DNA of 64,000 nt from JARRON01 sp037383845 (GTDB lineage Bacteria; Pseudomonadota; Gammaproteobacteria; Steroidobacterales; XN24): assembly GCA_037383845.1 (NCBI GenBank), contig JARRON010000001.1, positions 1 through 64,000 of the forward strand. Reading direction: 5' to 3'. How positions within the stretch are numbered: the first letter of the stretch is position 1; the number at the start of each line of letters is the position of its first letter. Below are positions 35,601-44,667 of the stretch, piece by piece. The position numbers and the translations under genes were made by a program. A model generated the notes under the pieces. It was not told the DNA's origin. It ran no database searches and was given only the letters and a program-made list of their open reading frames with translations.

Positions 35601-36080
35601 GTGCGTTCTCTCCCCCTCGACGGCCGCGGACGGGCGCGGATGCGGAGCTACCCTAATCGGGCCTGCCGTCGGCGGCAATCCCCGGAGCCTGGTCCCGGTA
35701 TCGGGCCTTGTCGGGAAACACCCAGCGGACCCCGCCCCGCGGGTCTCCGGTGTCCCCCGCACATCGCGGAATCAGGTCAACGCGCCGCTGCATCACTGTC
35801 TGGCCGGCGGCGGCGCCGTCGTTCATGCCGATGTTGAGCCCATCGGGCTGCACCTCCGCCGCCAGGATTCGCCGCCCTCGGTCCAGGGTAACGCTCAGGT
35901 CGGCGCACCCCGGTTCGGACAGGTCGAAGGGGGCGGACGCTGTGACGCTCCGGCACGACCAGGCTATGACCGCGGCTCACGGGGTACGCATCTCGAATGA
36001 TGAGGAAACTTCCGGTCTCGGGCCGCGCCCGCTCCGGCGCAGGACCACAGAAGGGACAGGCGGGGTCTCACCGCCGCCGC
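35601..36080. other. Intergenic region with a coding-like fragment lacking a start
   Basis: 480 bp. On the minus strand a frame from about 35978 to the stop at 35653 has coding-like codon use (FDLSEPGCADLSVTLDRG, later GGVRWVFPDKARYRDQAPG). It has no ATG/GTG/TTG near its beginning; the first standard start is GTG 35853, giving 66 aa. It could be a gene remnant, a short gene with a rare start, or chance. I recognise no family. Confidence 0.4.
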
Positions 36081-37118
36081 TCACTCGGTAATTCCCTCCC
36101 AGGGCGAATCCAGCCAGACGTCGCTGAAATACAGTTCGAAGGGATGTTCCGGCCGGCTGGTGAACAGGAAGAACTGGGAGATCCGGCTCATGTCCATCTG
36201 GCGGTTCCTGGGACCGCTGCGGATCGTGTCCAGGGGAATGGTGAACTCGTTCGCGCCGGGCATGACGATCACGCTGCCGTCGTAGCGATCGCGCCAGGCG
36301 CGGGTGCGGGTGCCGTCGTCCACCCGCAGGTTCAGCTGGACCGGATTCTCCAGGTCCGACCAGACACGGAACCTGAACTGGCTGTATCCGGTCCAGTCCG
36401 GCCAGGGCTCGCGCACCGTCACGCCGGGCCATGGGGTGTCCAGGAATCGCACCCGTGCGACCTCTTCTCCCTGCATGCCGGTCCAGCCCGGCGGGGCGGG
36501 CACCCGCTGCACGAGTACGCTGCCCGCAGCCGTCAGCGGCGCCTGCCACGAGGATCCGAGCTCCGCGATCACCGGCAGCCGGGCGCTCCGCATGCCGTAG
36601 CTCCAGGCCACGCTGGCCAATGGAGCAAAGGCGATGGCGAGAGCCAGCACAGCGCCGAGGAATACGAGCCGTGACGCCAGCGGGCCGGCTTCTTCGGCGG
36701 TTTCCCATGCCGCCGGGTTGAGAGCCGCCGCAATGGCCAGGAAACACACCGCGCCGGTGAGATTGTTCACGGCATCACCAACGCTGGCGTCGCGGCCGGC
36801 CTGGCCGATCTGTGCCAGCTCCGTGACCAGGCTTAGCACTGCGGTGGCCAGGAGGGCCAGCACGAGCTGCGTCCAGAGTCCCGCCTCGGGAGCAAGCCCC
36901 CGGCGGATGATCCGGAGCATGAGAAGGGCGATGAGCCCGAACAGGGGCACGTGGCCAAGGTCGTAAACCGTGCGCCAGAACAGGCTGTCGCTGGGCGGCC
37001 GGCCGAAGGCGAGCAGAAGCAGCAGGGCGAGGATGCCCCCCGCCGGCAGCACCATGGCCCGGAGCCCTTCCCCGGCGCTCGTCGCCGGCGACAGGGGACC
37101 TGAGGATCGCCCGTTCAT
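36081..37118 (-). CDS. VanZ-like membrane protein with C-terminal beta-sandwich-like domain, second copy (345 aa)
   Basis: Helices GLRAMVLPAGGILALLLLLA, the VanZ-like YDLGHVPLFGLIALLMLRII and VLSLVTELAQIGQAGRDASV (conserved E-x-x-Q and D-x-x-x-D region), then VCFLAIAAAL. C-terminal sandwich-like domain: DWTGYSQFRFRVWSD, LNLRVDDGTRTRAW, VIVMPGANEFTIPLDTI, ending FELYFSDVWLD. The VanZ core is better preserved here than in the 34587-35600 paralogue. The long frame upstream to 38006 is antisense to the amidoligase operon and is rejected; ATG 37116-37118 is used. VanZ-like proteins are linked to glycopeptide/teicoplanin tolerance and lipid or polymer handling, but this architecture is uncharacterised to my knowledge. 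Confidence 0.78.
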   Translation of the reverse strand: MNGRSSGPLSPATSAGEGLRAMVLPAGGILALLLLLAFGRPPSDSLFWRTVYDLGHVPLFGLIALLMLRIIRRGLAPEAGLWTQLVLALLATAVLSLVTELAQIGQAGRDASVGDAVNNLTGAVCFLAIAAALNPAAWETAEEAGPLASRLVFLGAVLALAIAFAPLASVAWSYGMRSARLPVIAELGSSWQAPLTAAGSVLVQRVPAPPGWTGMQGEEVARVRFLDTPWPGVTVREPWPDWTGYSQFRFRVWSDLENPVQLNLRVDDGTRTRAWRDRYDGSVIVMPGANEFTIPLDTIRSGPRNRQMDMSRISQFFLFTSRPEHPFELYFSDVWLDSPWEGITE

Positions 37119-37161
37119 CCCCGGGGATTCTGCCTGCCGGAATCCGCGGGGACCAGCCGGA

Positions 37162-37189
37162 TTGACGCCGGCCCGGAAAAGCGCATTAT
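37162..37189 (+). promoter_or_regulatory. Candidate sigma-70 promoter of the amidoligase operon
   Basis: TTGACG (37162-37167, five of six) followed after 16 bp by CATTAT (37184-37189, four of six), about 70 bp before the first gene of the operon. Confidence 0.4.
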
Positions 37190-37256
37190 TCACGCGGAAG
37201 CTGGGACCCCGCGCCCCGGCGAGCGGTCTCTGGCCGCGCCCTGGAGCAACAGGAAC

Positions 37257-38015
37257 ATGTCTCGCACCCGCGCCGCCGGCCAGCGCGTCCCGCGCCCGAT
37301 TCGGCACCCCTATCTCGATATCCCCATCCTGCCCCAGCCCGACGACGTCAGCTGCGGGCCGACGAGCCTTCACGCCGTGTATCGCTATTTCGGCATACAG
37401 GACGACCTGGGCCGGCTCATCGGCGAGGTGCGGGAGCTGCCGGAAGGGGGCACCCTGGCCGTGTACCTGGGAATCCACGCCCTGAAGAAGGGACTGTCCG
37501 CCCGCCTCTACAGCTATCACCTCAAGATCTTCGATCCCAGCTGGGCTTCCCTGGACGGCCCGGCGCTGACGGAGAAGCTGCTTCTGCAGCTGTCCCACAA
37601 GCGGGGCAAGAAGTTCGAGCTGGCAAGCCGTGCCTATATCCGCTTCCTCGAGCTGGGCGGTCAGATCGGCCTGGATGACCTGACGCCCGAGCTCCTGCAG
37701 GTGCCGTTCGAAGCCGGCCTGCCCGTGCTCACCGGCCTCTCCGCCACCTACCTGTACGGCAGCCGACGGGAATACACCGGACGCAGCAACAAGGCGGTTT
37801 ACGACGACATCCGGGGGGAGCCCACCGGCCACTTCGTTGTCCTGTGCGGCCGCCAGGGCGACAACGTGCGGGTGGCAGACCCGTTCCTGGGCAATCCCCT
37901 GGCAGACCACCATCACTACGATGTGGAGGTGAACCGGCTCATCCGGGCCATTCTCCTCGGCGCAATGACCTATGACGCCAACCTGCTGGTCATCTCGCCT
38001 GGCCAACTGCCGTGA
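37257..38015 (+). CDS. C39-like (papain-fold) peptidase of an amidoligase operon (252 aa)
   Basis: Cysteine-peptidase-like protein: DDVSCGPTSLHAVYRYFG supplies the nucleophile Cys33 with the preceding helix, GHFVVLCG supplies His192 and VADPF Asp208, the usual order of C39 peptidases. No leader or transporter domain is attached, so this is a stand-alone cytoplasmic enzyme. It could trim a precursor or an amide product made by the three genes downstream. GGAG at 37243-37246 serves as Shine-Dalgarno. Its stop overlaps the GTG of the ATP-grasp gene (GTGA). Confidence 0.82.
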   Translation: MSRTRAAGQRVPRPIRHPYLDIPILPQPDDVSCGPTSLHAVYRYFGIQDDLGRLIGEVRELPEGGTLAVYLGIHALKKGLSARLYSYHLKIFDPSWASLDGPALTEKLLLQLSHKRGKKFELASRAYIRFLELGGQIGLDDLTPELLQVPFEAGLPVLTGLSATYLYGSRREYTGRSNKAVYDDIRGEPTGHFVVLCGRQGDNVRVADPFLGNPLADHHHYDVEVNRLIRAILLGAMTYDANLLVISPGQLP

Positions 38016-39484
38016 ACCGCTTCATCGTCGTTGACGACCCTGCCGCGTGGCCCCTGGGAGAACACGGCGGGAAAGTCATATCCGTCAGCGACTACCTGGT
38101 TCCGGCGGAACCCTGGCCGGCCCGGGGCATCCGGGTGTTCAACCTGGCCCGGTCCTACGGGTACCAGAGCCGGGGGTACTACGTTTCCCTTCTGGCCGAG
38201 GCCCGGGGCCACAAGGTTATCCCCGACATCCGCAGCATCCAGGACCTGAACGCGCCCGGGTTCGTCCGGTTCCTGCCCGCGGAGCTGGACGCCCTGATGC
38301 AGAAGTCCCTGGGACGGCTGAAATCCGACGACTTCGTCCTGTCCATCTATTTCGGGAGGAACATGGCCGCCCAGCACCAGTCCCTGGCGGCAGCCCTGTT
38401 CCGGCTGTTTCCCGTGCCCTTCCTCAGGGCCAAGTTCTCTCGCGGCCAGAAGAAGTGGAACCTGCGTGGCGTCCGGGCCATTCCCATGGACGAGATCCCG
38501 GCGGCCCACATGGACTTCGCGAAGGATGCCGCGCGGCAGTATTTCGGGCGCAGCCGCTACCAGCCCGCCCGGGGTCGCCACTACCGCTATGACCTGGCCA
38601 TTCTCGTCAATCCGGACGAGGAATCGCCGCCGTCTGACAAGGCCGCGCTTGGCCACTTCGTGCAGGCGGCGCGGCGCCAGGGATTCAGCGTAGAGCTGAT
38701 TGGCCGGGACGATTATCCCCGTATCGCGGAGTTCGACGCCCTGTTCATCCGGGAAACCACGGCGGTGAATCACCACACCTGGCGGTTCTCGCGTCGCGCC
38801 CAGACCGAAGGACTGGCCGTTATCGACGATCCGGACTCCATCCTTCGCTGCGGAAACAAGGTCTATCTCGCGGAGACCCTGCGGGCCGCCCGGATCCCGA
38901 TGCCCCGGACGGAAGTGATTCAGCGGGGCGGCAGGCGGGACGCCCTGGCACGGCTGGGCCTTCCCTGTGTACTCAAGGCGCCGGACTCCTCCTTCTCCCA
39001 GGGCGTCGCGAGGGCCGCGACGGAGGCCGAGTTCCTGGATCTGACGGACCGAATGCTGGGCGCCTCGGAACTGGTGATTGCCCAGGAATTCGTGCCCACG
39101 GAGTTCGACTGGCGGGTCGGCGTCCTGGAGGGAGCGCCGCTTTTCGTCTGCCGGTATTTCATGGCCCGCGGCCACTGGCAGATCTACAACTGGTCCAGCC
39201 GGCGAAGGCGGGACATCTCCGGCGACTTCGATACCTGGTCCGTGGAAGACGCCCCCCCGGCAGTCGTGGAGACCGCCGTCCGGGCCGCCCGCCTCATGGG
39301 CGACGGCCTATACGGCGTGGACGTGAAGGAGGTAGACGGCCGCCCGCTTGTGGTTGAAGTCAACGACAACCCGAGCGTGGACGCCGGCGTCGAGGACAAG
39401 GTGCTGGGCCGCCAGCTCTACGAGCGCATCGTCGCGTCCCTGGCTCGTCGGATCGAGGCCCGCCGGGAGGGCCGCCTCCGGTGA
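38012..39484 (+). CDS. RimK-like ATP-grasp ligase with N-terminal RLAN-type domain (490 aa)
   Basis: The N-terminal half (VVDDPAAWPLGEHGGKVISV, FNLARSYGYQSRGYYVSLLA) is the RimK-like N-terminal associated region. The C-terminal ATP-grasp has a nucleotide Lys in CVLKAPDSSFSQGVARA, QEFVPTEFDWRVGVL and the metal-binding end VVEVNDNPSVDAG. RimK-type enzymes add amino acids, often glutamate, to a carboxylate through an acyl-phosphate. The acceptor is not evident. GTG start overlapping the peptidase stop, and its own stop overlaps the next GTG, so translation is coupled on both sides. Confidence 0.88.
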   Translation: MNRFIVVDDPAAWPLGEHGGKVISVSDYLVPAEPWPARGIRVFNLARSYGYQSRGYYVSLLAEARGHKVIPDIRSIQDLNAPGFVRFLPAELDALMQKSLGRLKSDDFVLSIYFGRNMAAQHQSLAAALFRLFPVPFLRAKFSRGQKKWNLRGVRAIPMDEIPAAHMDFAKDAARQYFGRSRYQPARGRHYRYDLAILVNPDEESPPSDKAALGHFVQAARRQGFSVELIGRDDYPRIAEFDALFIRETTAVNHHTWRFSRRAQTEGLAVIDDPDSILRCGNKVYLAETLRAARIPMPRTEVIQRGGRRDALARLGLPCVLKAPDSSFSQGVARAATEAEFLDLTDRMLGASELVIAQEFVPTEFDWRVGVLEGAPLFVCRYFMARGHWQIYNWSSRRRRDISGDFDTWSVEDAPPAVVETAVRAARLMGDGLYGVDVKEVDGRPLVVEVNDNPSVDAGVEDKVLGRQLYERIVASLARRIEARREGRLR

Positions 39485-40716
39485 ACGCCCCGCCGGTGCT
39501 GCACCTGTTCGAGGGCTTCGGCCTGGAGCTGGAATACATGCTGGTCCACCGGGAAACCCTGGCGGTGTTTCCCTGGGCCGACGAGCTCCTGCGGCTGACC
39601 GCGCGGACCGACGGATACGTGCAGGACGTGGCCCGCGGGCCTGTTGCCTGGTCCAACGAACTCGTTTGCCACGTGCTGGAGCTCAAGACCAACGGGCCCG
39701 CAAGCAGCCTCGGCGGCCTGGACCGGGTTTTCCACGAGGACGTGGCCCATATCAACGGCCTGCTGGCAGGCCGTGGCGCAATGCTGCTGGGAACCGGCGC
39801 CCATCCCCTCATGGACCCGGCCACCGACACTCGCCTGTGGTCGCACGGCGACCGGCAGATTTACTCCGCTTACGATCGCATCTTCGGGTGCCGCGGCCAC
39901 GGCTGGTCCAACCTTCAGAGCACCCATCTCAACCTGCCCTTCTGCGGCGACGAGGAGTTCGGCCGGCTGCACGCTGCTGTCCGGCTGGTGCTGCCCCTCA
40001 TCCCCGCCCTGGCGGCCAGCTCGCCGCTGCTGGACGGGCAGCCCACCGGCTACCTTGACAGCCGCCTGGAGACATACCGGCACAACCAGGCGCGCATTCC
40101 CTCCATCGCGGGAAGGATCATCCCGGAGCGGCTGTTTACCCGCGGCGAGTACGACACGCTTTTCGAAAGACTCCGGACCGATGTTGCGCCCCACGACCCG
40201 GACGGGATCCTGGAACCCGTGTTTCTGAACTCCCGGGGGGCCATCGCCCGTTTCGACCGCAATGCCATCGAAATCCGGCTGCTCGACATCCAGGAGTGCC
40301 CGCAGGCTGACCTGGCCGTGGCCGCCGCCGTCGTATCCGCCACCCGCCACCTGGTCGAGGAGACCCATGTTCCCGTCGAAGTGCAGCAGGAGTGGCCGGA
40401 AGACCTGCTCTCGGACATCCTCCTGGCCGGCATACGGGACGGCGACGCGGCCGTGATCCGCGACGCGGATTACCTCCGGATGTTCGGCATCCGCGCCGGG
40501 GCATGTTCCGCCGGACAGGCCTGGCGCAACATCTGCGAAAACTGCCGGGATGACTTCGACGACCGTCAGAAAGCCGCGCTGGGCCACATCCTTTCCGCCG
40601 GGCCGCTGGCGCGTCGCGTCCTCCGGAGCCTCGGAGCAAGACCTTCGCGGGAAGTCATCGTCTCCGTCTACCGCGACCTGGGCGGCTGCCTCGCGGACAA
40701 CCGCCTCTTCGGGTGA
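39481..40716 (+). CDS. GCS2-type glutamate-cysteine ligase-like amidoligase (411 aa)
   Basis: Carboxylate-amine ligase of the GCS2 family (glutamine-synthetase-like fold): FGLELEYMLVHR carries the metal-binding Glu pair, followed by NELVCHVLELKTNGP, STHLNLPF and a late IEIRLLDIQECPQADLA. Family members join glutamate to cysteine or to other amines. Next to a RimK-like ligase and an N-formylglutamate amidohydrolase-like gene it most likely builds an unknown gamma-glutamyl or peptide-like metabolite. GTG start in GTGA with the ATP-grasp stop. Confidence 0.87.
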   Translation: MNAPPVLHLFEGFGLELEYMLVHRETLAVFPWADELLRLTARTDGYVQDVARGPVAWSNELVCHVLELKTNGPASSLGGLDRVFHEDVAHINGLLAGRGAMLLGTGAHPLMDPATDTRLWSHGDRQIYSAYDRIFGCRGHGWSNLQSTHLNLPFCGDEEFGRLHAAVRLVLPLIPALAASSPLLDGQPTGYLDSRLETYRHNQARIPSIAGRIIPERLFTRGEYDTLFERLRTDVAPHDPDGILEPVFLNSRGAIARFDRNAIEIRLLDIQECPQADLAVAAAVVSATRHLVEETHVPVEVQQEWPEDLLSDILLAGIRDGDAAVIRDADYLRMFGIRAGACSAGQAWRNICENCRDDFDDRQKAALGHILSAGPLARRVLRSLGARPSREVIVSVYRDLGGCLADNRLFG

Positions 40717-40722
40717 TCCGGG

Positions 40723-41472
40723 ATGGCCTCCCGTGCGCTGCGCTGGCTGTTCACCTGCGAGCATGCGACCCGGCACGTGCCGCCCGCCTACCGGCCCCTC
40801 TTTTCGAAGGCCGGGAGCGTGCTGGCCAGCCACCGGGGCTGGGATCCCGGCGCCCTGGAGGTCTTTCACGCGCTGGGTCCGGATCGGGCGGACCTGGCCC
40901 TGGAAGGGCGAGCCACCCGGCTGCTGGTGGACCTGAACCGCTCGCTCCATCATCCCAGGCTGTTCTCGGAGTTCACGCGGAAACTGCCGGAGATCGATCG
41001 CCGGGCCATCATCGCCGCCTGGTGGCGGCCGTTCCGGGATGCAGCCGAAGACGCTGTTGCCCGCTGGCTGCACGATAACCACTGCGTCATCCATCTGTCC
41101 GTCCACAGCTTCACCCCGGTACTGGACGGCCGCAGCCGGGCTGCCGACTTCGGGCTGCTTTACGACCCGGCCCGGCAGGCGGAGCGCCGATTTGCCGATG
41201 CCTGGGGACGGCGCCTGCGGGCGCGCGGCTGGAACGTCCGGATGAACTATCCCTACCGGGGTGTCTCCGACGGTCACGCCACGGCGCTGCGCCGCCGGCA
41301 CAGGGACCGCTACGCCGGCGTGGAGCTGGAGCTGAACCAGGGGCTGTTCGGGGCAGCGGGCCGGAGGCGTGTCCTGGCGGACCTGCAGGCCGCCCTGGGC
41401 GAGGTGGACGCGGTGACCGTCTTTACCGACCCGGCCGGCAGGGCCGACCCTGCTACCGAAGGGCCAGCCTGA
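40723..41472 (+). CDS. N-formylglutamate amidohydrolase-family protein (249 aa)
   Basis: Opens LRWLFTCEHATRHVPPAYRP and contains LVDLNRSLHHPRLFSE, HLSVHSFTPVLDG and VELELNQGLFG, the pattern of N-formylglutamate amidohydrolases (HutG-type, zinc amidase). There are no histidine-degradation genes nearby, so it more likely hydrolyses an amide made by the adjoining ligases. Starts 6 bp after the GCS2 stop; last gene of the operon. Its end overlaps the convergent MAPEG gene by 20 bp. Confidence 0.85.
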   Translation: MASRALRWLFTCEHATRHVPPAYRPLFSKAGSVLASHRGWDPGALEVFHALGPDRADLALEGRATRLLVDLNRSLHHPRLFSEFTRKLPEIDRRAIIAAWWRPFRDAAEDAVARWLHDNHCVIHLSVHSFTPVLDGRSRAADFGLLYDPARQAERRFADAWGRRLRARGWNVRMNYPYRGVSDGHATALRRRHRDRYAGVELELNQGLFGAAGRRRVLADLQAALGEVDAVTVFTDPAGRADPATEGPA

Positions 41473-41887
41473 AGGCCAGCAGCAGCCAGAGCGCCCAGAC
41501 CATGCAAGTGCTCGCCACGTACAGCCTGAACCGCGTCGCGACCTGGTTTCTGCCCAGGTGTTCCCGGGCGTGCCCGGCCCGGACAAGCACGAACGCCCAC
41601 GCCAGTATCGCCGCCAGGGTGTCGCCGGCACCGAAGACGAGGTACAGCAGGCAGACCACGTAGAAGAGCACGGGGATTTCGAAGTGGTTGGCAAAATGCC
41701 GGGTGGCGATTGCCGCGGGGGCAGGCAGCGGCGTCTGGCGATCGCCGCGGAAATCGTCCAGGGCGACTTCCCGGCTGCGCACCGCCGCAAAGCGGCGCCT
41801 GCCCATGGTGACCCATGCGACCGCCGTGAGCAGGGCCATGGCCGCCATGGGCCAGAACATCAGAGTGGACGGTATCTCGGCTGCCAT
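41453..41887 (-). CDS. MAPEG-family membrane protein (144 aa)
   Basis: Four-helix MAPEG (membrane-associated eicosanoid/glutathione metabolism) protein: FWPMAAMALLTAVAWVTMG, then a hydrophilic loop with RHFANHFEIPVLFYVVCLLY, and helices LAAILAWAFVLVRAGHA and VASTCMVWALWLLLAF. The ANHFE.P segment is the family motif. Bacterial roles are mostly unknown; glutathione-linked detoxification is possible. Confidence 0.85.
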   Translation of the reverse strand: MAAEIPSTLMFWPMAAMALLTAVAWVTMGRRRFAAVRSREVALDDFRGDRQTPLPAPAAIATRHFANHFEIPVLFYVVCLLYLVFGAGDTLAAILAWAFVLVRAGHAREHLGRNQVATRFRLYVASTCMVWALWLLLAFRLALR

Positions 41888-42059
41888 CGCCCTGTTCTCC
41901 GGTTGAGGTGTCCGGGCAAGGCTTGCACCGGCCGCATACCCCGCGCAAGGGCGGATCCGGATGGGTAAAGCCCCGTGCAGGCGTTAAGCTAGCCGCGCCC
42001 GTGCCGCCGCCGGGGCGCGGCATGCCGGCAGACCATTGCCTCCACCAACGGGATACCCA

Positions 42060-43502
42060 ATGCGCGCCACCGCACAGCCGCCGGAGAACCTGGGCCAGCG
42101 ACTGCAGCCCATCCTCAACCTGCTGGAGAAGCACGAGCTGGTAGAGAGCCTGGTGGACCACCAGGACGGCGCGCCCAGGCAGGGGCTGGTGCGATCCATC
42201 GTCCAGCGTCAGCAGCTCTCCGAGCTGGCCGCCAAGCTGAAGGACCTGCATGCCGCCGATATCGGCCACCTGCTGGAGATGCTGCCGCCGGACCGCCGGG
42301 GCGTGGTGTGGAGCCAGGTTCCCGAGGACACCGGCGGGGACGTGCTGTGGGACGTGACCGAGGCCGTGGCCCAGACCCTCGTCTCCGAAACGCCCCCGGA
42401 GCGGCTGATCGCCATGTGCCGGCGTATGGACCCGGACGATTTCGCCCAGATCGACCACCTGCTGCCCGAGGACGTCCGCAGGCGGGTCGTGAACTCTTTC
42501 GAGGCTTCCGAGCGCCGCTGGGTGGAGGCCACCGAGACCTATCCCGAAGACTCCGTGGGCCAGCTCATGACCCGGGAGATGATCAGTATCGGCGAGGACC
42601 GGCGCCTGGGAGACGCCGTCGCCGCCGTCCGCAGGCTGGACGAGTTCCCGGACCAGACGGACATGATCTTCGTCGTCGACGCCCGCCAGAAGCTGGTGGG
42701 CGGCGTGCCCCTGACCACGCTCCTGCTCCGGCCGCCGGAGACCCCCGTCGCCGACGTGGTGGACCGGGAGATCACGAGCTTCCGGGTGGACGACCGGGCG
42801 GCGGAGGCCGCCGGTGCCTTCGAGCGGTACAACCTGGTGTCGGCGCCGGTGGTAGACGCCAAGGACAAGCTGCTCGGGCGGCTGACCGTGGACACCATGC
42901 TCGACTTCCTCGTGGAGGAGGCGGAAGAAGACGTCTTTCGCCGCGAAGGCCTCCGCGGCGGCGAAGATCTCATGGGCCCGGTGCTGAAGAGCGCCCGCCA
43001 GCGCTGGCTGTGGCTGGCCCTGAACCTGCTCACCGCCTTCGCCGCGTCCCGGGTCATCTCCGTGTTCGAGGGCACCATCGAAAGCCTGGTGGCCCTGGCC
43101 ACCCTGATGCCCATTGTCGCCAGCATCGGCGGCAATACCGGCAACCAGACCATCGCGCTGTTCGTTCGCGGCCTGGCCCTGGAGCAGATCACCCCGGCCA
43201 ACCGGGGCTACCTCATGGCCAAGGAGCTCGGCGTGGCCGCCATCAACGGCACCGTCTGGGGCACGGTCATGGGACTGGTGACCGCCGGCCTCTACAGCAG
43301 CCCGGCGCTGGGGATGGTGATGGGCGCGGCGACGCTGCTGAACCTGGTGGTGGCCGCGCTGGTGGGCATGACAGTGCCCCAGGTCATGCAGCACCTGGGC
43401 TATGACCCGGCTCTCGGGTCCAGCGTGGTGCTCACGTTCATGACCGACAGCATGGGCTTCTTCATCTTCCTCGGGCTGTCCGCGGCGGTGCTGGTCAGCT
43501 GA
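42060..43502 (+). CDS. mgtE: Magnesium transporter MgtE (480 aa)
   Basis: N domain of helical repeats (LKDLHAADIGHLLEMLPPDR), a CBS pair (YPEDSVGQLMTREMISIGED and VVDREITSFRVDDRAAEAAG), and a C-terminal five-helix channel with LMPIVASIGGNTGNQTIALF, the conserved MgtE pore region, ending TFMTDSMGFFIFLGLSAAVL. Transports Mg2+ (sometimes Co2+), gated by Mg2+ in the soluble domains. ATG at 42060; a TTG at 42036 is possible. The 172-bp leader contains an 8-bp stem (CCGCGCCC/GGGCGCGG, 41993-42020) but no riboswitch I can recognise. Confidence 0.92.
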   Translation: MRATAQPPENLGQRLQPILNLLEKHELVESLVDHQDGAPRQGLVRSIVQRQQLSELAAKLKDLHAADIGHLLEMLPPDRRGVVWSQVPEDTGGDVLWDVTEAVAQTLVSETPPERLIAMCRRMDPDDFAQIDHLLPEDVRRRVVNSFEASERRWVEATETYPEDSVGQLMTREMISIGEDRRLGDAVAAVRRLDEFPDQTDMIFVVDARQKLVGGVPLTTLLLRPPETPVADVVDREITSFRVDDRAAEAAGAFERYNLVSAPVVDAKDKLLGRLTVDTMLDFLVEEAEEDVFRREGLRGGEDLMGPVLKSARQRWLWLALNLLTAFAASRVISVFEGTIESLVALATLMPIVASIGGNTGNQTIALFVRGLALEQITPANRGYLMAKELGVAAINGTVWGTVMGLVTAGLYSSPALGMVMGAATLLNLVVAALVGMTVPQVMQHLGYDPALGSSVVLTFMTDSMGFFIFLGLSAAVLVS

Positions 43503-43526
43503 TCAGCGCCGCGGTACCCTGTACGC

Positions 43527-44591
43527 ATGTACAGGTCCACCATCCGCGGCCGGGGGGCGGTCTCCAATCCGGAGGGGCGTTTCGAGTCCATGCGCCGGAC
43601 GGTGGAGGACGACGGCTGGACGCCGCTGCCGACGCCGGCAGCGCCCCGCACCGTGGTCTCGCCCGATGCCGCCCGGTCGGTCATCTCGACCAACGACTCC
43701 CCCGACGTGCCCTTCGAGCAGTCGGTCAATCCCTACCGCGGCTGCGAGCACGGCTGCATCTACTGCTATGCCCGGCCGGGTCATGCCTGGCTGGGCATGT
43801 CGCCGGGCCTGGATTTCGAGACCCGCATCCTGTTCAAGGCCGGCGCGGTGGAGCGGCTTCGAAGCGAGCTGGCCTCGCCGAAGTACCGGTGCCGTCCCCT
43901 CGCCATGGGCACCTACACCGATCCCTACCAGCCCGTGGAAGGGCGTCTGGAGATCACCCGGGGCATTCTCCGGCTGCTGCAGGAATGTCGGCATCCGGTG
44001 AGCATCGTCACCAAGAGCGCCCTGGTGGAACGGGACCTGGACATCCTTGCTCCCATGGCCGAGGCGGGCCTGGCCTCGGTGGCGGTCAGCGTCACGACCC
44101 TGGACGAGGAGCTGAAGCGCCGGATGGAGCCCCGCGCCGCTTCCCCGGCCCGGCGCCTGAAGACCCTCCGCCGCCTCGCCCGGGCCGGTGTGCCGGCGGG
44201 AAGCCTGGTGGCACCGGTGATCCCCGCGCTGAACGACCACGAAATCGAGGCGATCTGCGAAGCCGTGGCCGAGGCCGGCGCCGGCTGGGCCGATTACGTG
44301 CTCCTTCGCCTTCCGCTGGAGCTGCAGACGCTGTTCCGGGACTGGGCGGAGGCCCACTACCCCGACCGGGCCCGGCGGATCATGTCGCTGCTCCGGCAGG
44401 CCCGCGGCGGTCGGGACAACGACGCCCGCTTCGGACACCGCATGCGGGGCTCCGGTCCCTGGGCCAGTCTCCTGGAGCAGCGATTCGCCGTGGCACGACG
44501 GCGGTACGGGCTCGCCGGCCGGGGCCGCGGTACCCTGGATACTTCCCGCTTCAGACCTCCGGGACCTGGCGGCCAGCTGGCGCTGCTGTAA
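43527..44591 (+). CDS. PA0069-type radical SAM protein (354 aa)
   Basis: Radical SAM enzyme of the SplB-related PA0069/Rv2578c group: VNPYRGCEHGCIYCYARPGH carries the Cx3Cx2C cluster, then FETRILFKAGAVERLRSELA, AMGTYTDPYQPVEGRLEITR and IVTKSALVERDLDIL. Function of this widespread group is unknown; the similarity to spore photoproduct lyase is only distant. 24 bp after mgtE in the same direction; possibly co-transcribed. Confidence 0.88.
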   Translation: MYRSTIRGRGAVSNPEGRFESMRRTVEDDGWTPLPTPAAPRTVVSPDAARSVISTNDSPDVPFEQSVNPYRGCEHGCIYCYARPGHAWLGMSPGLDFETRILFKAGAVERLRSELASPKYRCRPLAMGTYTDPYQPVEGRLEITRGILRLLQECRHPVSIVTKSALVERDLDILAPMAEAGLASVAVSVTTLDEELKRRMEPRAASPARRLKTLRRLARAGVPAGSLVAPVIPALNDHEIEAICEAVAEAGAGWADYVLLRLPLELQTLFRDWAEAHYPDRARRIMSLLRQARGGRDNDARFGHRMRGSGPWASLLEQRFAVARRRYGLAGRGRGTLDTSRFRPPGPGGQLALL

Positions 44592-44667
44592 CTGCCCCGG
44601 CCGCCACCGGGCGAACCCGATGCCTGCCGGGCGGTCGAAAGCATCCCCAGGAGTCTTCCGCTGCCCG

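Noticed and set aside
41993..42020. Leader hairpin before mgtE as a magnesium riboswitch
   Set aside because: A simple 8-bp stem with none of the conserved elements of the M-box; kept only as a remark.
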